Shown: one piece after another, positions 26,212 to 34,435 of the stretch | Position numbering within the stretch: position 1 is the first letter of the stretch | Layout of the letters: every line of letters starts with the position of its first letter | DNA from: Melioribacteraceae bacterium | GTDB taxonomy: Bacteria; Bacteroidota; Ignavibacteria; Ignavibacteriales; Melioribacteraceae | DNA length: 40,554 bases | NCBI GenBank assembly: GCA_026983795.1 | Contig: JALSTI010000224.1 | Location: 1 to 40,554 of the forward strand | Direction of reading: 5' to 3' | Made by a program: the position numbers and the translations under genes | The notes under the pieces: model-generated | Databases searched by the model: none | Told to the model about the DNA's origin: nothing | The model's input: the letters and a program-made list of their open reading frames with translations, nothing else

Positions 26212-27906
26212 ATGAAGAAGGGTAAAAAAATAAGTCCGAATCCGGTTCTTCTTAATATGCATGAATATCGTCTTCCTAAAGATGAAAATCAACAAGCCCT
26301 AATTACAAAAATCCATACACCTATTCCCCGTAATAATGGAAGAGTGAAGTTTGATATTTACGATTATGGGATGCTCTTTAATGATGCGGCAACAAAAAAA
26401 ATAATTCGGGAGGGAAAAACTATCGGATGTTTTTACATAGAATCGCCGGGCATGCGTTCTTTACTTAAACGTTTATCGTGTGATACTTTTGAAATGCTGA
26501 CGGCAGCCAGTTCGGTTATTCGTCCCGGCGTTGCCGAAAGCGGAATGATGCAAGAATTTATTGCGCGCCATAAAGATCCCCGTCGAAGAAAATACTTGTT
26601 ACCGGAAATGGAGAAATATTTGGGCGAGACCTACGGCGTAATGATTTATCAAGAAGATGTAATTAAAATTGCACATCATGTTGCCGGACTTACGCTTGAA
26701 GAAGCAGATTTATTGCGGCGCGCAATGAGCGGTAAAATGCGCTCCCACGCTGCAATGCAACAATTATCCGATAAATTCTTTACCTCCTGCATTAACAAAG
26801 GGTTTTCAAAATATATAGCAAAAGAATTGTGGCGGCAGATTGAGTCATTTGCCGGATACGCATTTTGTAAAGCTCACAGCGCTTCTTTCGCGCTTCTCTC
26901 TTTTCAAGTCGCTTACCTTAAAGCTCATTACCCTGCACAGTTTATGGCAAGCGTGCTTAGTAACGGCGGCGGATATTATTCAGCTGCCGTATATATTCAA
27001 GAATGTAGACGTATGGGACTTAAATTACTTCTTCCGTCGGTTAATAAAAGTGTGTACGAATATAGAGGTTACGGAACTGCAGTCCGTATCGGATTGATGG
27101 CAGTAAAAAATCTTTCGCGTAAATCGATAAAAAAAATTATTGACGAACGGAAAAAAAACGGTCAATACACTTCGCTTGCAAATTTTTTAAGCAGAACAAA
27201 AATTGGATACGAAGAAACAGCAATATTAATAAAATGCGGAGCAATGGATTGTTTTAAGCAAACGCGCCCGACTTTAATGCGTTTGCTGGATGTTTATACT
27301 TATCAACGGAATATTGCGACTTCGTTGTGTAACGATTTGTTCGAAAAAAAATCATTGTATCTTGAACAAAAAGTTATAACCGGACGGCAATACAGTATTG
27401 AAGAAATTTGTGCTCTGGAACACAAAATACTGGGATATATGGTTTCAAGGCATCCTTTGGAATTTTTTGAGGAACTTGTTAATAACCATAGTGTTATAAA
27501 TGCGGAAGAAATGCATAAGTATGATAAACGTAAAATTACTATGGTAGGATGGTATATGACTTCCAAGCGAATTAAGACAAAAAAAGGGGAGATTATGAAA
27601 TTTCTTTCGCTCGAAGATTTAACCGGCACGTTTGAAGCGGTCATCTTTCCTGAAGTGTATGAAAAGTATGCGGGACTTACAACTTCGATGGGACCATATT
27701 TATTAGAAGGCGTGGTTGATGCGGCAAACGGGAACAACATAATTGTAAAAAAAATGAAAATCCTTTCCGGAGCAAATATAAAAACTGCATTGCAAAAAGA
27801 CAGTTCGGAAAATCAATATTACGGAGATGTTGAAAAAATAAGCGAGGAGGAATTTAGATTGGTTGATTCGCTCGGTAAGGAAAAATTGAGAAAAGCTTAT
27901 GTTTAA
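26212..27906 (+). CDS. Truncated DnaE-type DNA polymerase III alpha subunit (C-terminal half)
   Basis: 564 aa from ATG 26212 (the track start is a TTG 24 bases upstream). From about residue 45 it matches the second half of the Bacteroidota accessory DnaE: KTIGCFYIESPGMRSLLKRL, AASSVIRPGVAESGMMQEFI, LGETYGVMIYQEDVIKIAHHVAGL, LLRRAMSGKMRS, WRQIESFAGYAFCKAHSASFALLSFQVAYLKAHYPAQFM, then helix-hairpin-helix and an OB fold (ITMVGWYMTSKRIKTKKGEIMKFLSLED). Full proteins have about 1000 aa. The PHP domain and the palm with its three catalytic Asp are absent, so it should not polymerise DNA. The first 40 residues (MKKGKKISPNPVLLNMHEYRL...) match nothing I know. No imuA/imuB nearby. Either a deletion relic with an intact frame, or a non-catalytic accessory protein. 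Confidence 0.85.
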   Translation: MKKGKKISPNPVLLNMHEYRLPKDENQQALITKIHTPIPRNNGRVKFDIYDYGMLFNDAATKKIIREGKTIGCFYIESPGMRSLLKRLSCDTFEMLTAASSVIRPGVAESGMMQEFIARHKDPRRRKYLLPEMEKYLGETYGVMIYQEDVIKIAHHVAGLTLEEADLLRRAMSGKMRSHAAMQQLSDKFFTSCINKGFSKYIAKELWRQIESFAGYAFCKAHSASFALLSFQVAYLKAHYPAQFMASVLSNGGGYYSAAVYIQECRRMGLKLLLPSVNKSVYEYRGYGTAVRIGLMAVKNLSRKSIKKIIDERKKNGQYTSLANFLSRTKIGYEETAILIKCGAMDCFKQTRPTLMRLLDVYTYQRNIATSLCNDLFEKKSLYLEQKVITGRQYSIEEICALEHKILGYMVSRHPLEFFEELVNNHSVINAEEMHKYDKRKITMVGWYMTSKRIKTKKGEIMKFLSLEDLTGTFEAVIFPEVYEKYAGLTTSMGPYLLEGVVDAANGNNIIVKKMKILSGANIKTALQKDSSENQYYGDVEKISEEEFRLVDSLGKEKLRKAYV

Positions 27907-27966
27907 TTTTAAAATTTTTTTGAATTTTAAGTCAAATGGATTTTTATGGATTATATTTCTTAGATT

Positions 27967-27974
27967 TACATTTG
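27967..27974 (+). promoter_or_regulatory. Candidate Bacteroidota-type -7 element for the OmpA gene
   Basis: TACATTTG fits the TAnnTTTG -7 element known for Bacteroidota primary sigma factors, 28 bases before the OmpA-family ATG. The matching -33 TTTG is not clear (only T-rich sequence at about 27941-27946), so this is tentative. Confidence 0.3.
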
Positions 27975-28002
27975 TAATTTGAACACACGAGGGACCTGAA
28001 AA

Positions 28003-29121
28003 ATGGAAAGGAAAATAACCGGAATAATTTTATTAGTTATAATAATGACAGCCGGAACAATAACTAATGCACAAATTGCAACGGATGGCTGGGCTTTCGG
28101 CTTCGGCGGTGTCTATCCTAAATTTGTAAGTATTACTACTACATCGGTAGAACGTAGTAATAATTTCGGCGGATACCTCTCATTAAGAAGAGATTTTACC
28201 GAACACGTTTCATTAAGATTAAAAGCAAGTTACTTGAAAATGAAGTCCCTCGATTATAAAAATTTCAGTCCACCCAATTGGATACACGAAACTACCGAGG
28301 CTTTAACTGCAGATGTGGATTTTATTTATAATTTTGTCCCATGCAGTTTTATAACTCCTTATGCTCTTCTTGGTTTTGGAATTATTAATTATGACGTTAA
28401 TAATGCGCCTACTCCCTCCAGGGAGGGAAATCATCTCGATTATCAAATGAATTTAGGACTGGGTGCACTATGGAGAATAAACCAGGATTGGGGAATAAGG
28501 GCGGAAGTAAATTACAAAACTGTGAATGATAACGGATTGGAAGGTAATTCGGAGCTCGATGAAACTAAAGGCATTTTAGGAAGTAACGGCGATACGTATA
28601 TGACTTTCGGACTGGGAGCTTTGTACTATTTTTCACAAGGCAAACCATCAACTTTGTGCGGGAATTTACCAAACGGAGTAAAAGAAGTAATTAAAGAAGT
28701 TCCGGTAAAAGTTGAGAAAATTGTAGTTGATACTGTTTATGTTAAGAAAAAACAATATCAACGTAAAATAGTGTTGTTTGGAGTGAATTTTGAATTCGAT
28801 AAGGCAACACTCCGGCCCGAATCTTATCCTATTTTGGAATTTGTAACCAAAGAACTGAAACAATATCCCGATGTAAGAGTAGAAGTGCTCGGTTATACGG
28901 ATAGTATAGGACCGGAATTATATAATATACAACTCTCTAAGAAAAGAGCGGAAACGGTTAAAAGATTTTTAGTTGAACACGGAATTGATGCAAATAGAAT
29001 TTATGTTAAAGGCATGGGTGAAGCCAATCCTGTTAGAAGTAATGCTACAAGAATTGGCAGAGCGTTTAATAGAAGAATAGAGTTTAAAATTTACGGAACG
29101 AAAAATATTAGTAAAAATTAA
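28003..29121 (+). CDS. OmpA family outer-membrane protein
   Basis: 372 aa: signal peptide (to about TITNAQ, residue 25), an eight-strand-type beta-barrel (30-210, e.g. YMTFGLGALYYFSQG), a linker with VKEVIKEVPVKVEKIVVD, and a C-terminal OmpA/MotB peptidoglycan-binding domain (about 255-365) with FEFDKATLRPESYPIL, VEVLGYTDSIG, YNIQLSKKRAETVKRFLVEHGI and GEANPVRSN...NRRIEFKI. It links the outer membrane to peptidoglycan. AGGGACC lies before ATG. Stands alone; no terminator seen directly after it. Confidence 0.93.
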   Translation: MERKITGIILLVIIMTAGTITNAQIATDGWAFGFGGVYPKFVSITTTSVERSNNFGGYLSLRRDFTEHVSLRLKASYLKMKSLDYKNFSPPNWIHETTEALTADVDFIYNFVPCSFITPYALLGFGIINYDVNNAPTPSREGNHLDYQMNLGLGALWRINQDWGIRAEVNYKTVNDNGLEGNSELDETKGILGSNGDTYMTFGLGALYYFSQGKPSTLCGNLPNGVKEVIKEVPVKVEKIVVDTVYVKKKQYQRKIVLFGVNFEFDKATLRPESYPILEFVTKELKQYPDVRVEVLGYTDSIGPELYNIQLSKKRAETVKRFLVEHGIDANRIYVKGMGEANPVRSNATRIGRAFNRRIEFKIYGTKNISKN

Positions 29122-29424
29122 ACTTGATGTCCATTTAGAAAAATAAACGCATTATTATAAAACCGGTTTGTTTTTCGCATTAATTATTAAATGAAAATTT
29201 TAACTCTAATCCTTACCTATGGTTTGTTGATGAAATAGGCAATTGCCATTAATATGAATATTCCGCAATAAAGTTTTTATAATTTCTCCCCTTAACAAAT
29301 TTAAAATTAAATTTATTTTGATTTTATCCGATGATAAAAGTTAATTAGGACAAAATATCCTAAATTAATTAAAACCCGCTTTTACAATACCGGGGAACTA
29401 ACACATAAATACAAGGAGGTTTTT
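29122..29424. other. Intergenic region upstream of the small gene
   Basis: 303 bases without a gene. Contains ggcaattgcc (29238-29247), an inverted repeat ttagga/tcctaa inside 'ttaattaggacaaaatatcctaaattaatt' (about 29341-29371), and a possible sigma-28-like promoter TAAA-N15-TCCGATGA (29308-29334; consensus TAAA-N15-GCCGATAA). These may control the small gene at 29425. Confidence 0.4.
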
Positions 29425-29610
29425 ATGTTAGTAAGTGGCGTATCAAACAATATAGCGTCGGTTTATATAAATCACCAGCATCAGCAATCACAAAAAGCGG
29501 TTGCCGAGCAAGGCGAATCTGCTGCCGAAGAACGAATTGAATCGGCTGCTGCCGAGAGAGCTGAGCAAGCTCAAAATGCTTCTTATGGCAAAATTGACAG
29601 ATATGCTTAA
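29425..29610 (+). CDS. Small uncharacterised protein
   Basis: 61 aa, MLVSGVSNNIASVYINHQHQ..., rich in Ala, Glu and Gln. The second half is an Ala/Glu repeat (ESAAEERIESAAAERAEQAQN) likely to form one helix, and it ends KIDRYA. No signal peptide, no membrane segment. The gene is credible because AAGGAGG, the strongest ribosome binding site in the window, lies seven bases before ATG and an intrinsic terminator follows. I do not recognise the family. The start (MxxSGVSNNxAS) loosely recalls small motility-associated proteins, and a sigma-28-like promoter may lie upstream; both are weak hints. Confidence 0.7.
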   Translation: MLVSGVSNNIASVYINHQHQQSQKAVAEQGESAAEERIESAAAERAEQAQNASYGKIDRYA

Positions 29611-29731
29611 TTGTTTGTTCAAAGTTGCTTCAAAAGCATATTTATAGTTTGAAATTTTTACCGGAGCAAGAAATTAACAATCTTCCCGGTCTTCTTATAT
29701 AAATTACTTTTGAAATAGCTGTTTGTAAATT

Positions 29732-29774
29732 CTCCAACTTGTTGAATGTAGAAAAACAAGTTGGAGTTTTTTTT
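29732..29774 (+). terminator. Intrinsic terminator after the small gene
   Basis: Perfect 10-bp stem ctccaacttg/caagttggag with a 15-base loop, then TTTTTTTT. Lies about 120 bases after the stop of the 61-aa gene, leaving a rather long 3' UTR. Confidence 0.88.
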
Positions 29775-29873
29775 GCCAAAAATTTTTTTTACCAAAAAAT
29801 AGTTTATCAACCTTTCCGGTATAAGTAAATATTGAAATCCAAATGGCTTTTTTACCGGCGCTTCCGGCAGAAA

Positions 29874-29917
29874 CCCCGCCTCTTCGTACCGAATAAAGCA
29901 TACTGAGCGGGCGGGGC
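29874..29917 (-). other. Partial tRNA-Pro look-alike
   Basis: gcctcttcgtaccgaataaagcatactgagcgggcggggc matches the D-arm/anticodon-arm part of the tRNA-Pro gene at 30091-30130 in about 31 of 40 positions without gaps. It lacks the T arm and acceptor pairing, so it is not a tRNA gene. It can also fold on itself (ccccgcc ... ggcgggg). A small minus-strand ORF over it (29704-29901) has no support of its own. Confidence 0.45.
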
Positions 29918-30064
29918 TAAAGTTGAACTTAGTCTCTCAATAAATATTCACCTTAGTTTTTAGAAAATTGTAAATATATTTGAGAATATTTTTTTACCGG
30001 CGGTTTGATTAATACAAAATATTTCAAGAATTTTAAAAAGATATGTTGATGCAGAAGCCAATTG

Positions 30065-30139
30065 TCGGGGTGGGGGGATTTGAACCCCCGGCCTCTTCGT
30101 CCCGAACGAAGCGCGCTGACCGGGCTGCGCCACACCCCG
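30065..30139 (-). tRNA. tRNA-Pro (anticodon CGG)
   Basis: Minus strand: acceptor CGGGGTG/CACCCCG, D arm GCGC..GCGC region, anticodon arm CTTCG-TTCGGGA-CGAAG (anticodon CGG), T arm GGGGG-TTCAAAT-CCCCC, discriminator A. CCA is not encoded (A-C-A-A follows). Reads codon CCG. 75 nt. Confidence 0.97.
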
Positions 30140-30290
30140 AAAATTTGTAGTTGTAAAAGTAATCTTCAACCTTCTATTTAGCAAATCTTTATTTAAAAAT
30201 ATTTTTATGCTTTTTAAGAATAGTTAAAATTTGATTCATTTTTTTTATTATTATTTAGTTCCACAAAATTTTTTATTGGCATAAATTAGT

Positions 30291-31262
30291 ATGAATATTC
30301 TTGTTACAGGCGGCGCCGGATATATAGGTTCTCATTTTGTTAGAAAATTATTAGTTAATAATCATCAAGTTATTGTTTTGGATAATTTAAGTCGCGGACA
30401 TGCCGAATCAATCCCTTCCGAAGCAATTTTTATAAAACAAGATATACTTGATTTTAACGGGTTAAATAAAAATTTACAAAATTTGGAAATTGACGTCATT
30501 GTTCATTTTGCAGCATTCGCTTACGTTGGGGAATCCGTAGAAAACCCTTCTTTGTATTACACTAATAATGTTGCGGGTAGTTTAAATTTGATAAAAGCCG
30601 CTATTCAAAATAATATTAAAAAATTCGTCTTTTCCTCAACTTGTTCCGTTTACGGTAATCCGGAAACCATACCAATTTCGGAAGATGAACCGACAAAGCC
30701 AATAAATCCGTACGCACATACAAAGCTGATGATTGAACAAATTTTAAATGATTTCGATAAGGCTTATAATCTAAAATATGTTGCATTAAGATATTTTAAT
30801 GCTGCGGGCGCTTCTACTGATGGGAAAATTGGTGAAAGTCACTACCCTGAACCTCATCTTATCCCATTGGTAATAAAAACGTTATTGGGTGAACGTGAGA
30901 AAATTTTTATTTATGGTGACGATTATGAGACACCTGACGGAACATGTATCAGAGATTACATACACGTAAACGATTTGGCGGATGCGCATCTTAAAGCAAT
31001 TCAATTTTTAGATGGAGGGAAGTCCGGCGTATTTAATCTTGGAACGGGTAGAGGTTATTCGGTTAAAGAAATTATTGAAACCGCAGAAAAAATAGCGGGT
31101 GTAAAAATAAATGCGGAAATTACAAAACGAAGACCGGGCGATCCGGCTGTTTTAGTGGCAAATAATAAAAAAGCAGCTGATATATTGGGGTGGAACCCAA
31201 AATTCAATCTTGAAGATATAATTTTAACCGCATATAAATGGCATAAAAATCCTAAATTTTAA
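30291..31262 (+). CDS. galE: UDP-glucose 4-epimerase
   Basis: Interconverts UDP-glucose and UDP-galactose, using bound NAD. The 323-aa extended short-chain dehydrogenase has NAD motif GGAGYIGSH (7-15), the catalytic SSTCSVYG with T117 region, YAHTK (Y141, K145), and substrate-loop RYFNAAGASTDGKIGESH and DGTCIRDYIHVNDLADAH, which are strong GalE signatures. Starts a plus-strand run galE-rfbC-ugd supplying nucleotide sugars for envelope polysaccharide. It is six bases from rfbC. Confidence 0.95.
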   Translation: MNILVTGGAGYIGSHFVRKLLVNNHQVIVLDNLSRGHAESIPSEAIFIKQDILDFNGLNKNLQNLEIDVIVHFAAFAYVGESVENPSLYYTNNVAGSLNLIKAAIQNNIKKFVFSSTCSVYGNPETIPISEDEPTKPINPYAHTKLMIEQILNDFDKAYNLKYVALRYFNAAGASTDGKIGESHYPEPHLIPLVIKTLLGEREKIFIYGDDYETPDGTCIRDYIHVNDLADAHLKAIQFLDGGKSGVFNLGTGRGYSVKEIIETAEKIAGVKINAEITKRRPGDPAVLVANNKKAADILGWNPKFNLEDIILTAYKWHKNPKF

Positions 31263-31268
31263 CTAAAT

Positions 31269-31805
31269 ATGAAAATAAATTATACGAATATAAAGGGCTT
31301 GATAATTTTTGAACCGGATATTTTTAAAGACGGCAGAGGATATTTTTTTGAAGCATATAATTTGAAAAAATATGAAGAGCTCGGCACAAAATTTGTTCAA
31401 GATAATATTTCAAAATCTCAAAAAGGAACTATAAGAGGCTTGCATTATCAAGTAGGAAAATTTGCCCAGGGAAAACTTTGCCAAGTAATTTACGGCAAAG
31501 TTTTGGATGTTGCTGTAGATATAAGAAAAAATTCTGAAACTTACGGCGAATATTTTTCGATCGAATTATCGGAAGATAATCATAAACAATTATGGATTCC
31601 GCCCGGATTTGCTCATGGGTTTTCAGTACTATCGGATAAAGCAATTTTCCATTACAAATGCACAAATTTTTACAATAAGGAATCCGAGCGGGCAATAGTG
31701 TTTAACGATCCGGATCTGAATATCGATTGGAAGGTTGAAAATCCTATAGTTTCCGAAAAAGATTTAAATGCAAAATTGTTCAATGAAATTCAAAATGATT
31801 TTTAA
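31269..31805 (+). CDS. rfbC: dTDP-4-dehydrorhamnose 3,5-epimerase
   Basis: Cupin-fold epimerase of the dTDP-L-rhamnose pathway, 178 aa. Motifs DGRGYFFEAYN, IRGLHYQ (catalytic H59), DVAVDIRKNSETYG, WIPPGFAHGFSVLSD and FNDPDLNIDW, in order and at normal length. rfbD-like reductase is at 35301-36218; rfbA and rfbB are not in the window. Between galE and ugd. Confidence 0.95.
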   Translation: MKINYTNIKGLIIFEPDIFKDGRGYFFEAYNLKKYEELGTKFVQDNISKSQKGTIRGLHYQVGKFAQGKLCQVIYGKVLDVAVDIRKNSETYGEYFSIELSEDNHKQLWIPPGFAHGFSVLSDKAIFHYKCTNFYNKESERAIVFNDPDLNIDWKVENPIVSEKDLNAKLFNEIQNDF

Positions 31806-31826
31806 CAATATAGAATGGAGGAATAA

Positions 31827-33170
31827 ATGAAATTAGCCGTTATTGGTACAGGATATGTTGGTTTGGTAACGGGAACCTGTTTCGCGGAAGTTGGAAACGA
31901 TGTTACTTGTGTTGATAACGATCCTAAAAAACTTCAAAAATTAAGAGACGCGGAAGTGCCTATTTTTGAACCCGGATTGGATTTGTTGTTTTATAGAAAT
32001 ATTGCGAAAAAAAGACTGCATTTTACGGACGATTTAAAAAACGCCGTAAATCACGCCGAAATTATTTTTCTTTGTTTACCAACGCCACAAGGCGAAGATG
32101 GTTCGGCTGATCTTAAATATGTTTACGGTATTGCGGAAGATATCGGTAAAATTTTGCAGGAAGCGGGCGATAAAGATTTTAAAATTATTGTTAACAAAAG
32201 TACTGTTCCCGTAGGAACATCAAAAAACGTTACTAAAATATTGGAAAAGTATAATCTGAAAAATTTTGAAGTTGTTTCAAATCCGGAATTTCTCAGGGAA
32301 GGTTATGCAGTAGAAGATTTTATGAAACCGGATAGAATTATTATAGGCGCCAGAACGCCCGATGTAATGAAAAAAATGAAAATGTTATACGAAACTTTTG
32401 TGCGCCAAGGAAATCCCGTAATAGAAATGAATCCGGAAAGCGCCGAGGTTACAAAGTATGCCGCTAATTCATACCTTGCAATGAGAATTACTTATATGAA
32501 CGAATTGGCAAATTTTTGCGAAACCGTTGGTGCTAATGTTGATTTGGTAAGAAAAGGTATGGGCGCCGATACAAGGATAGGTAAAAGATTTTTGTTCCCT
32601 GGAATTGGTTACGGCGGTTCATGTTTCCCAAAAGACGTAAACGCCTTGTATAAAACATCACTTGAACATAATTCAGAAATGAAATTGCTTAAGTTGATCG
32701 ATCAAATTAATAAAAATCAAAAGTTGGTTCTTGTTGCCAAAGCGCTTAAACATTTTGATAATGACTTGAACGGAAAAACATTTGCTATTTGGGGCTTGGC
32801 ATTTAAACCGAATACGGATGATATGCGGGAAGCGCCCTCCATCTATGTAATAAATGAATTACTTAAGTTAGGCGCCAAAGTTCAAGCTTACGATCCTGAA
32901 GCAATGGAAAACGCTAGATTTTATTTTCACGATAAAATTACTTATTCGGAGGATGAATTTGACGCTCTTAAAGGTGCCGACGCGTTGATGTTATTAACGG
33001 AGTGGAATGAGTTTAGAAATCCCGATTTTGAGGAAATGAAAAAACTGTTGAAAAATCCGGTAATTTTTGACGGTCGTAATATTTTTCATAGAAGAAAAAC
33101 GAGAGAACACGGATTTACGCATTACAGTATCGGAAAAACTCCCGTTATTCCTGATGCATCTGAAGGGTAA
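31827..33170 (+). CDS. ugd: UDP-glucose 6-dehydrogenase
   Basis: Oxidises UDP-glucose to UDP-glucuronate with two NAD. The 447-aa protein has NAD motif GTGYVGLVTGTCFAEVGNDV, NPEFLREGYAVEDFMKPDRIIIG, the catalytic cysteine C266 in GYGGSCFPKD, and the C-terminal WGLAFKPNTDDMREAPS. ATGGAGGAAT gives a good ribosome binding site. Last gene of the galE-rfbC-ugd run; its stop is two bases from that of the convergent bshA. Confidence 0.96.
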   Translation: MKLAVIGTGYVGLVTGTCFAEVGNDVTCVDNDPKKLQKLRDAEVPIFEPGLDLLFYRNIAKKRLHFTDDLKNAVNHAEIIFLCLPTPQGEDGSADLKYVYGIAEDIGKILQEAGDKDFKIIVNKSTVPVGTSKNVTKILEKYNLKNFEVVSNPEFLREGYAVEDFMKPDRIIIGARTPDVMKKMKMLYETFVRQGNPVIEMNPESAEVTKYAANSYLAMRITYMNELANFCETVGANVDLVRKGMGADTRIGKRFLFPGIGYGGSCFPKDVNALYKTSLEHNSEMKLLKLIDQINKNQKLVLVAKALKHFDNDLNGKTFAIWGLAFKPNTDDMREAPSIYVINELLKLGAKVQAYDPEAMENARFYFHDKITYSEDEFDALKGADALMLLTEWNEFRNPDFEEMKKLLKNPVIFDGRNIFHRRKTREHGFTHYSIGKTPVIPDASEG

Positions 33171-33190
33171 AATTACCCTAAAATTTTTTT
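33164..33190. terminator. Shared hairpin over the ugd and bshA stop codons
   Basis: agggtaa aa ttaccct covers both stop codons of the convergent genes (effective 6-bp stem, four-base loop). Plus strand continues AAAATTTTTTT. Possibly a minimal two-way terminator. Confidence 0.4.
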
Positions 33191-34297
33191 ATAGTACTTT
33201 AAATATTGCGGGACAATATGCTTTTTGTCGAAATTCTTCACGGCTCGTTGTCTCGCATTTTCCGAAAATTTTTTATGTTTTTTATCGTTTGTCAGCAAAT
33301 CGATTGTATATTTTGCCATTCTGTTTATGTCCCCAAATTCGGCAATAAATCCACACTCGTTGTGTTTTACCAATTCCGGTAATCCGCCCACGCTCGAACT
33401 TACAACAGGAACACCGCAAGCCATCGCTTCCAATGCCGAAAGTCCGAAACTTTCGGATTGTGAGGGCATTAAAAAAACATCTCCCAACGGTAATAATTCT
33501 TCCAGCCGGTCTTGCTTTCCGAGGAATACGACTTCTTTATCTAATTTTAAATCCCGTACAAGCCGCTCGCAGTCGGAACGGTCCGGACCATCGCCGATTA
33601 ATAATAATTTAGCGGGGATTTTTTCTTTGACCATAGATAGAATTTTAATAGTGTCGCAAACTCTTTTTACCGGTCGGAAATTTGATGTGTGGATTAATAT
33701 TTTTTCACCTTTAGGTGCAATGTTTTTTTTAAGTGCTTCCGCATTTCTGGGTTTGTAAAGTTCCGTATCAACAAAATTGTAAATTACTTCAATCTTTTTA
33801 TCGATATTATAATTAGTAATTGTCTTCTCAGCCAAAAATTTTGAAACAGCTGTTACACCGTCGCTTTCTTCAATACTGAATTTGACTAATGGAAGAAAAG
33901 AAGGCTCTAATCCTACAAGAGTGATATCTGTCCCATGTAACGTTGTAATTATTTTAATATTAGAATTATTCTTTTGTAAAACTTTTTTTGCAAGATATGC
34001 GCTAACTGCGTGCGGAATTGCATAATGCACATGAAGTAAATCAATGTTTTCGAATTCTACTACTTCTAACATTTTGCTTGTTAAAGAAAGACCGTATAGC
34101 TGTTGTTCGAATAAAGGATAACTGCTTGTTTCCACTTCATGATAATAAACATTTTCAAAAAAGTGCCTTAATCTATGCGGCATTGCATAACTTATAAAAT
34201 GAACTTCATGATTGTGTAAAGCCAATTCTTTTCCCAATTCCGTTGCAACCACACCGCTGCCGCCGTATGTAGGATAACAAGTAATACCAATTTTCAT
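33173..34297 (-). CDS. bshA: N-acetyl-alpha-D-glucosaminyl L-malate synthase (bacillithiol synthesis)
   Basis: GT4 glycosyltransferase joining UDP-GlcNAc and L-malate, the first step to bacillithiol. The 374-aa protein starts MKIGITCYPTYGGSGVVATELGKELALHNHEVHFISYAMPHRL, the BshA signature, then HVHYAIPHAVSAYLAK, TTLHGTDITLVG, HTSNFRPVKR and the GT4 donor site SESFGLSALEAMACGVPVVSS. No bshB or bshC is in the window. Convergent with ugd. Confidence 0.93.
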   Translation of the reverse strand: MKIGITCYPTYGGSGVVATELGKELALHNHEVHFISYAMPHRLRHFFENVYYHEVETSSYPLFEQQLYGLSLTSKMLEVVEFENIDLLHVHYAIPHAVSAYLAKKVLQKNNSNIKIITTLHGTDITLVGLEPSFLPLVKFSIEESDGVTAVSKFLAEKTITNYNIDKKIEVIYNFVDTELYKPRNAEALKKNIAPKGEKILIHTSNFRPVKRVCDTIKILSMVKEKIPAKLLLIGDGPDRSDCERLVRDLKLDKEVVFLGKQDRLEELLPLGDVFLMPSQSESFGLSALEAMACGVPVVSSSVGGLPELVKHNECGFIAEFGDINRMAKYTIDLLTNDKKHKKFSENARQRAVKNFDKKHIVPQYLKYYKKILG

Positions 34298-34435
34298 CTT
34301 GAACTTTCTGCTCTTTTAATTAATAAAAATTCCGTTGCTTAATTTAATTAAAAATCATCGCTAAATTAAAATTATTATTTTTACCGTTATAGTTTACCTT
34401 ATGTAATTACTTGAATTAAAATATAAATTTTTTTT

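Noticed and set aside
26188-27906. Functional error-prone DNA polymerase DnaE2
   Set aside because: The segment with the PHP domain and the catalytic palm aspartates is absent from this ORF and from the sequence upstream of it.
29704-29901. Minus-strand ORF MLYSVRRGGVSAGSAGKKAI...
   Set aside because: It runs through the plus-strand terminator and the tRNA-like GC-rich hairpin, has no ribosome binding site and an improbable composition. Treated as chance.
29953-30184. Minus-strand ORFs over the tRNA
   Set aside because: They are readings of the tRNA-Pro gene (RGVAQPGQRASFGTKRPGVQIPPP is the well-known false translation of a tRNA).
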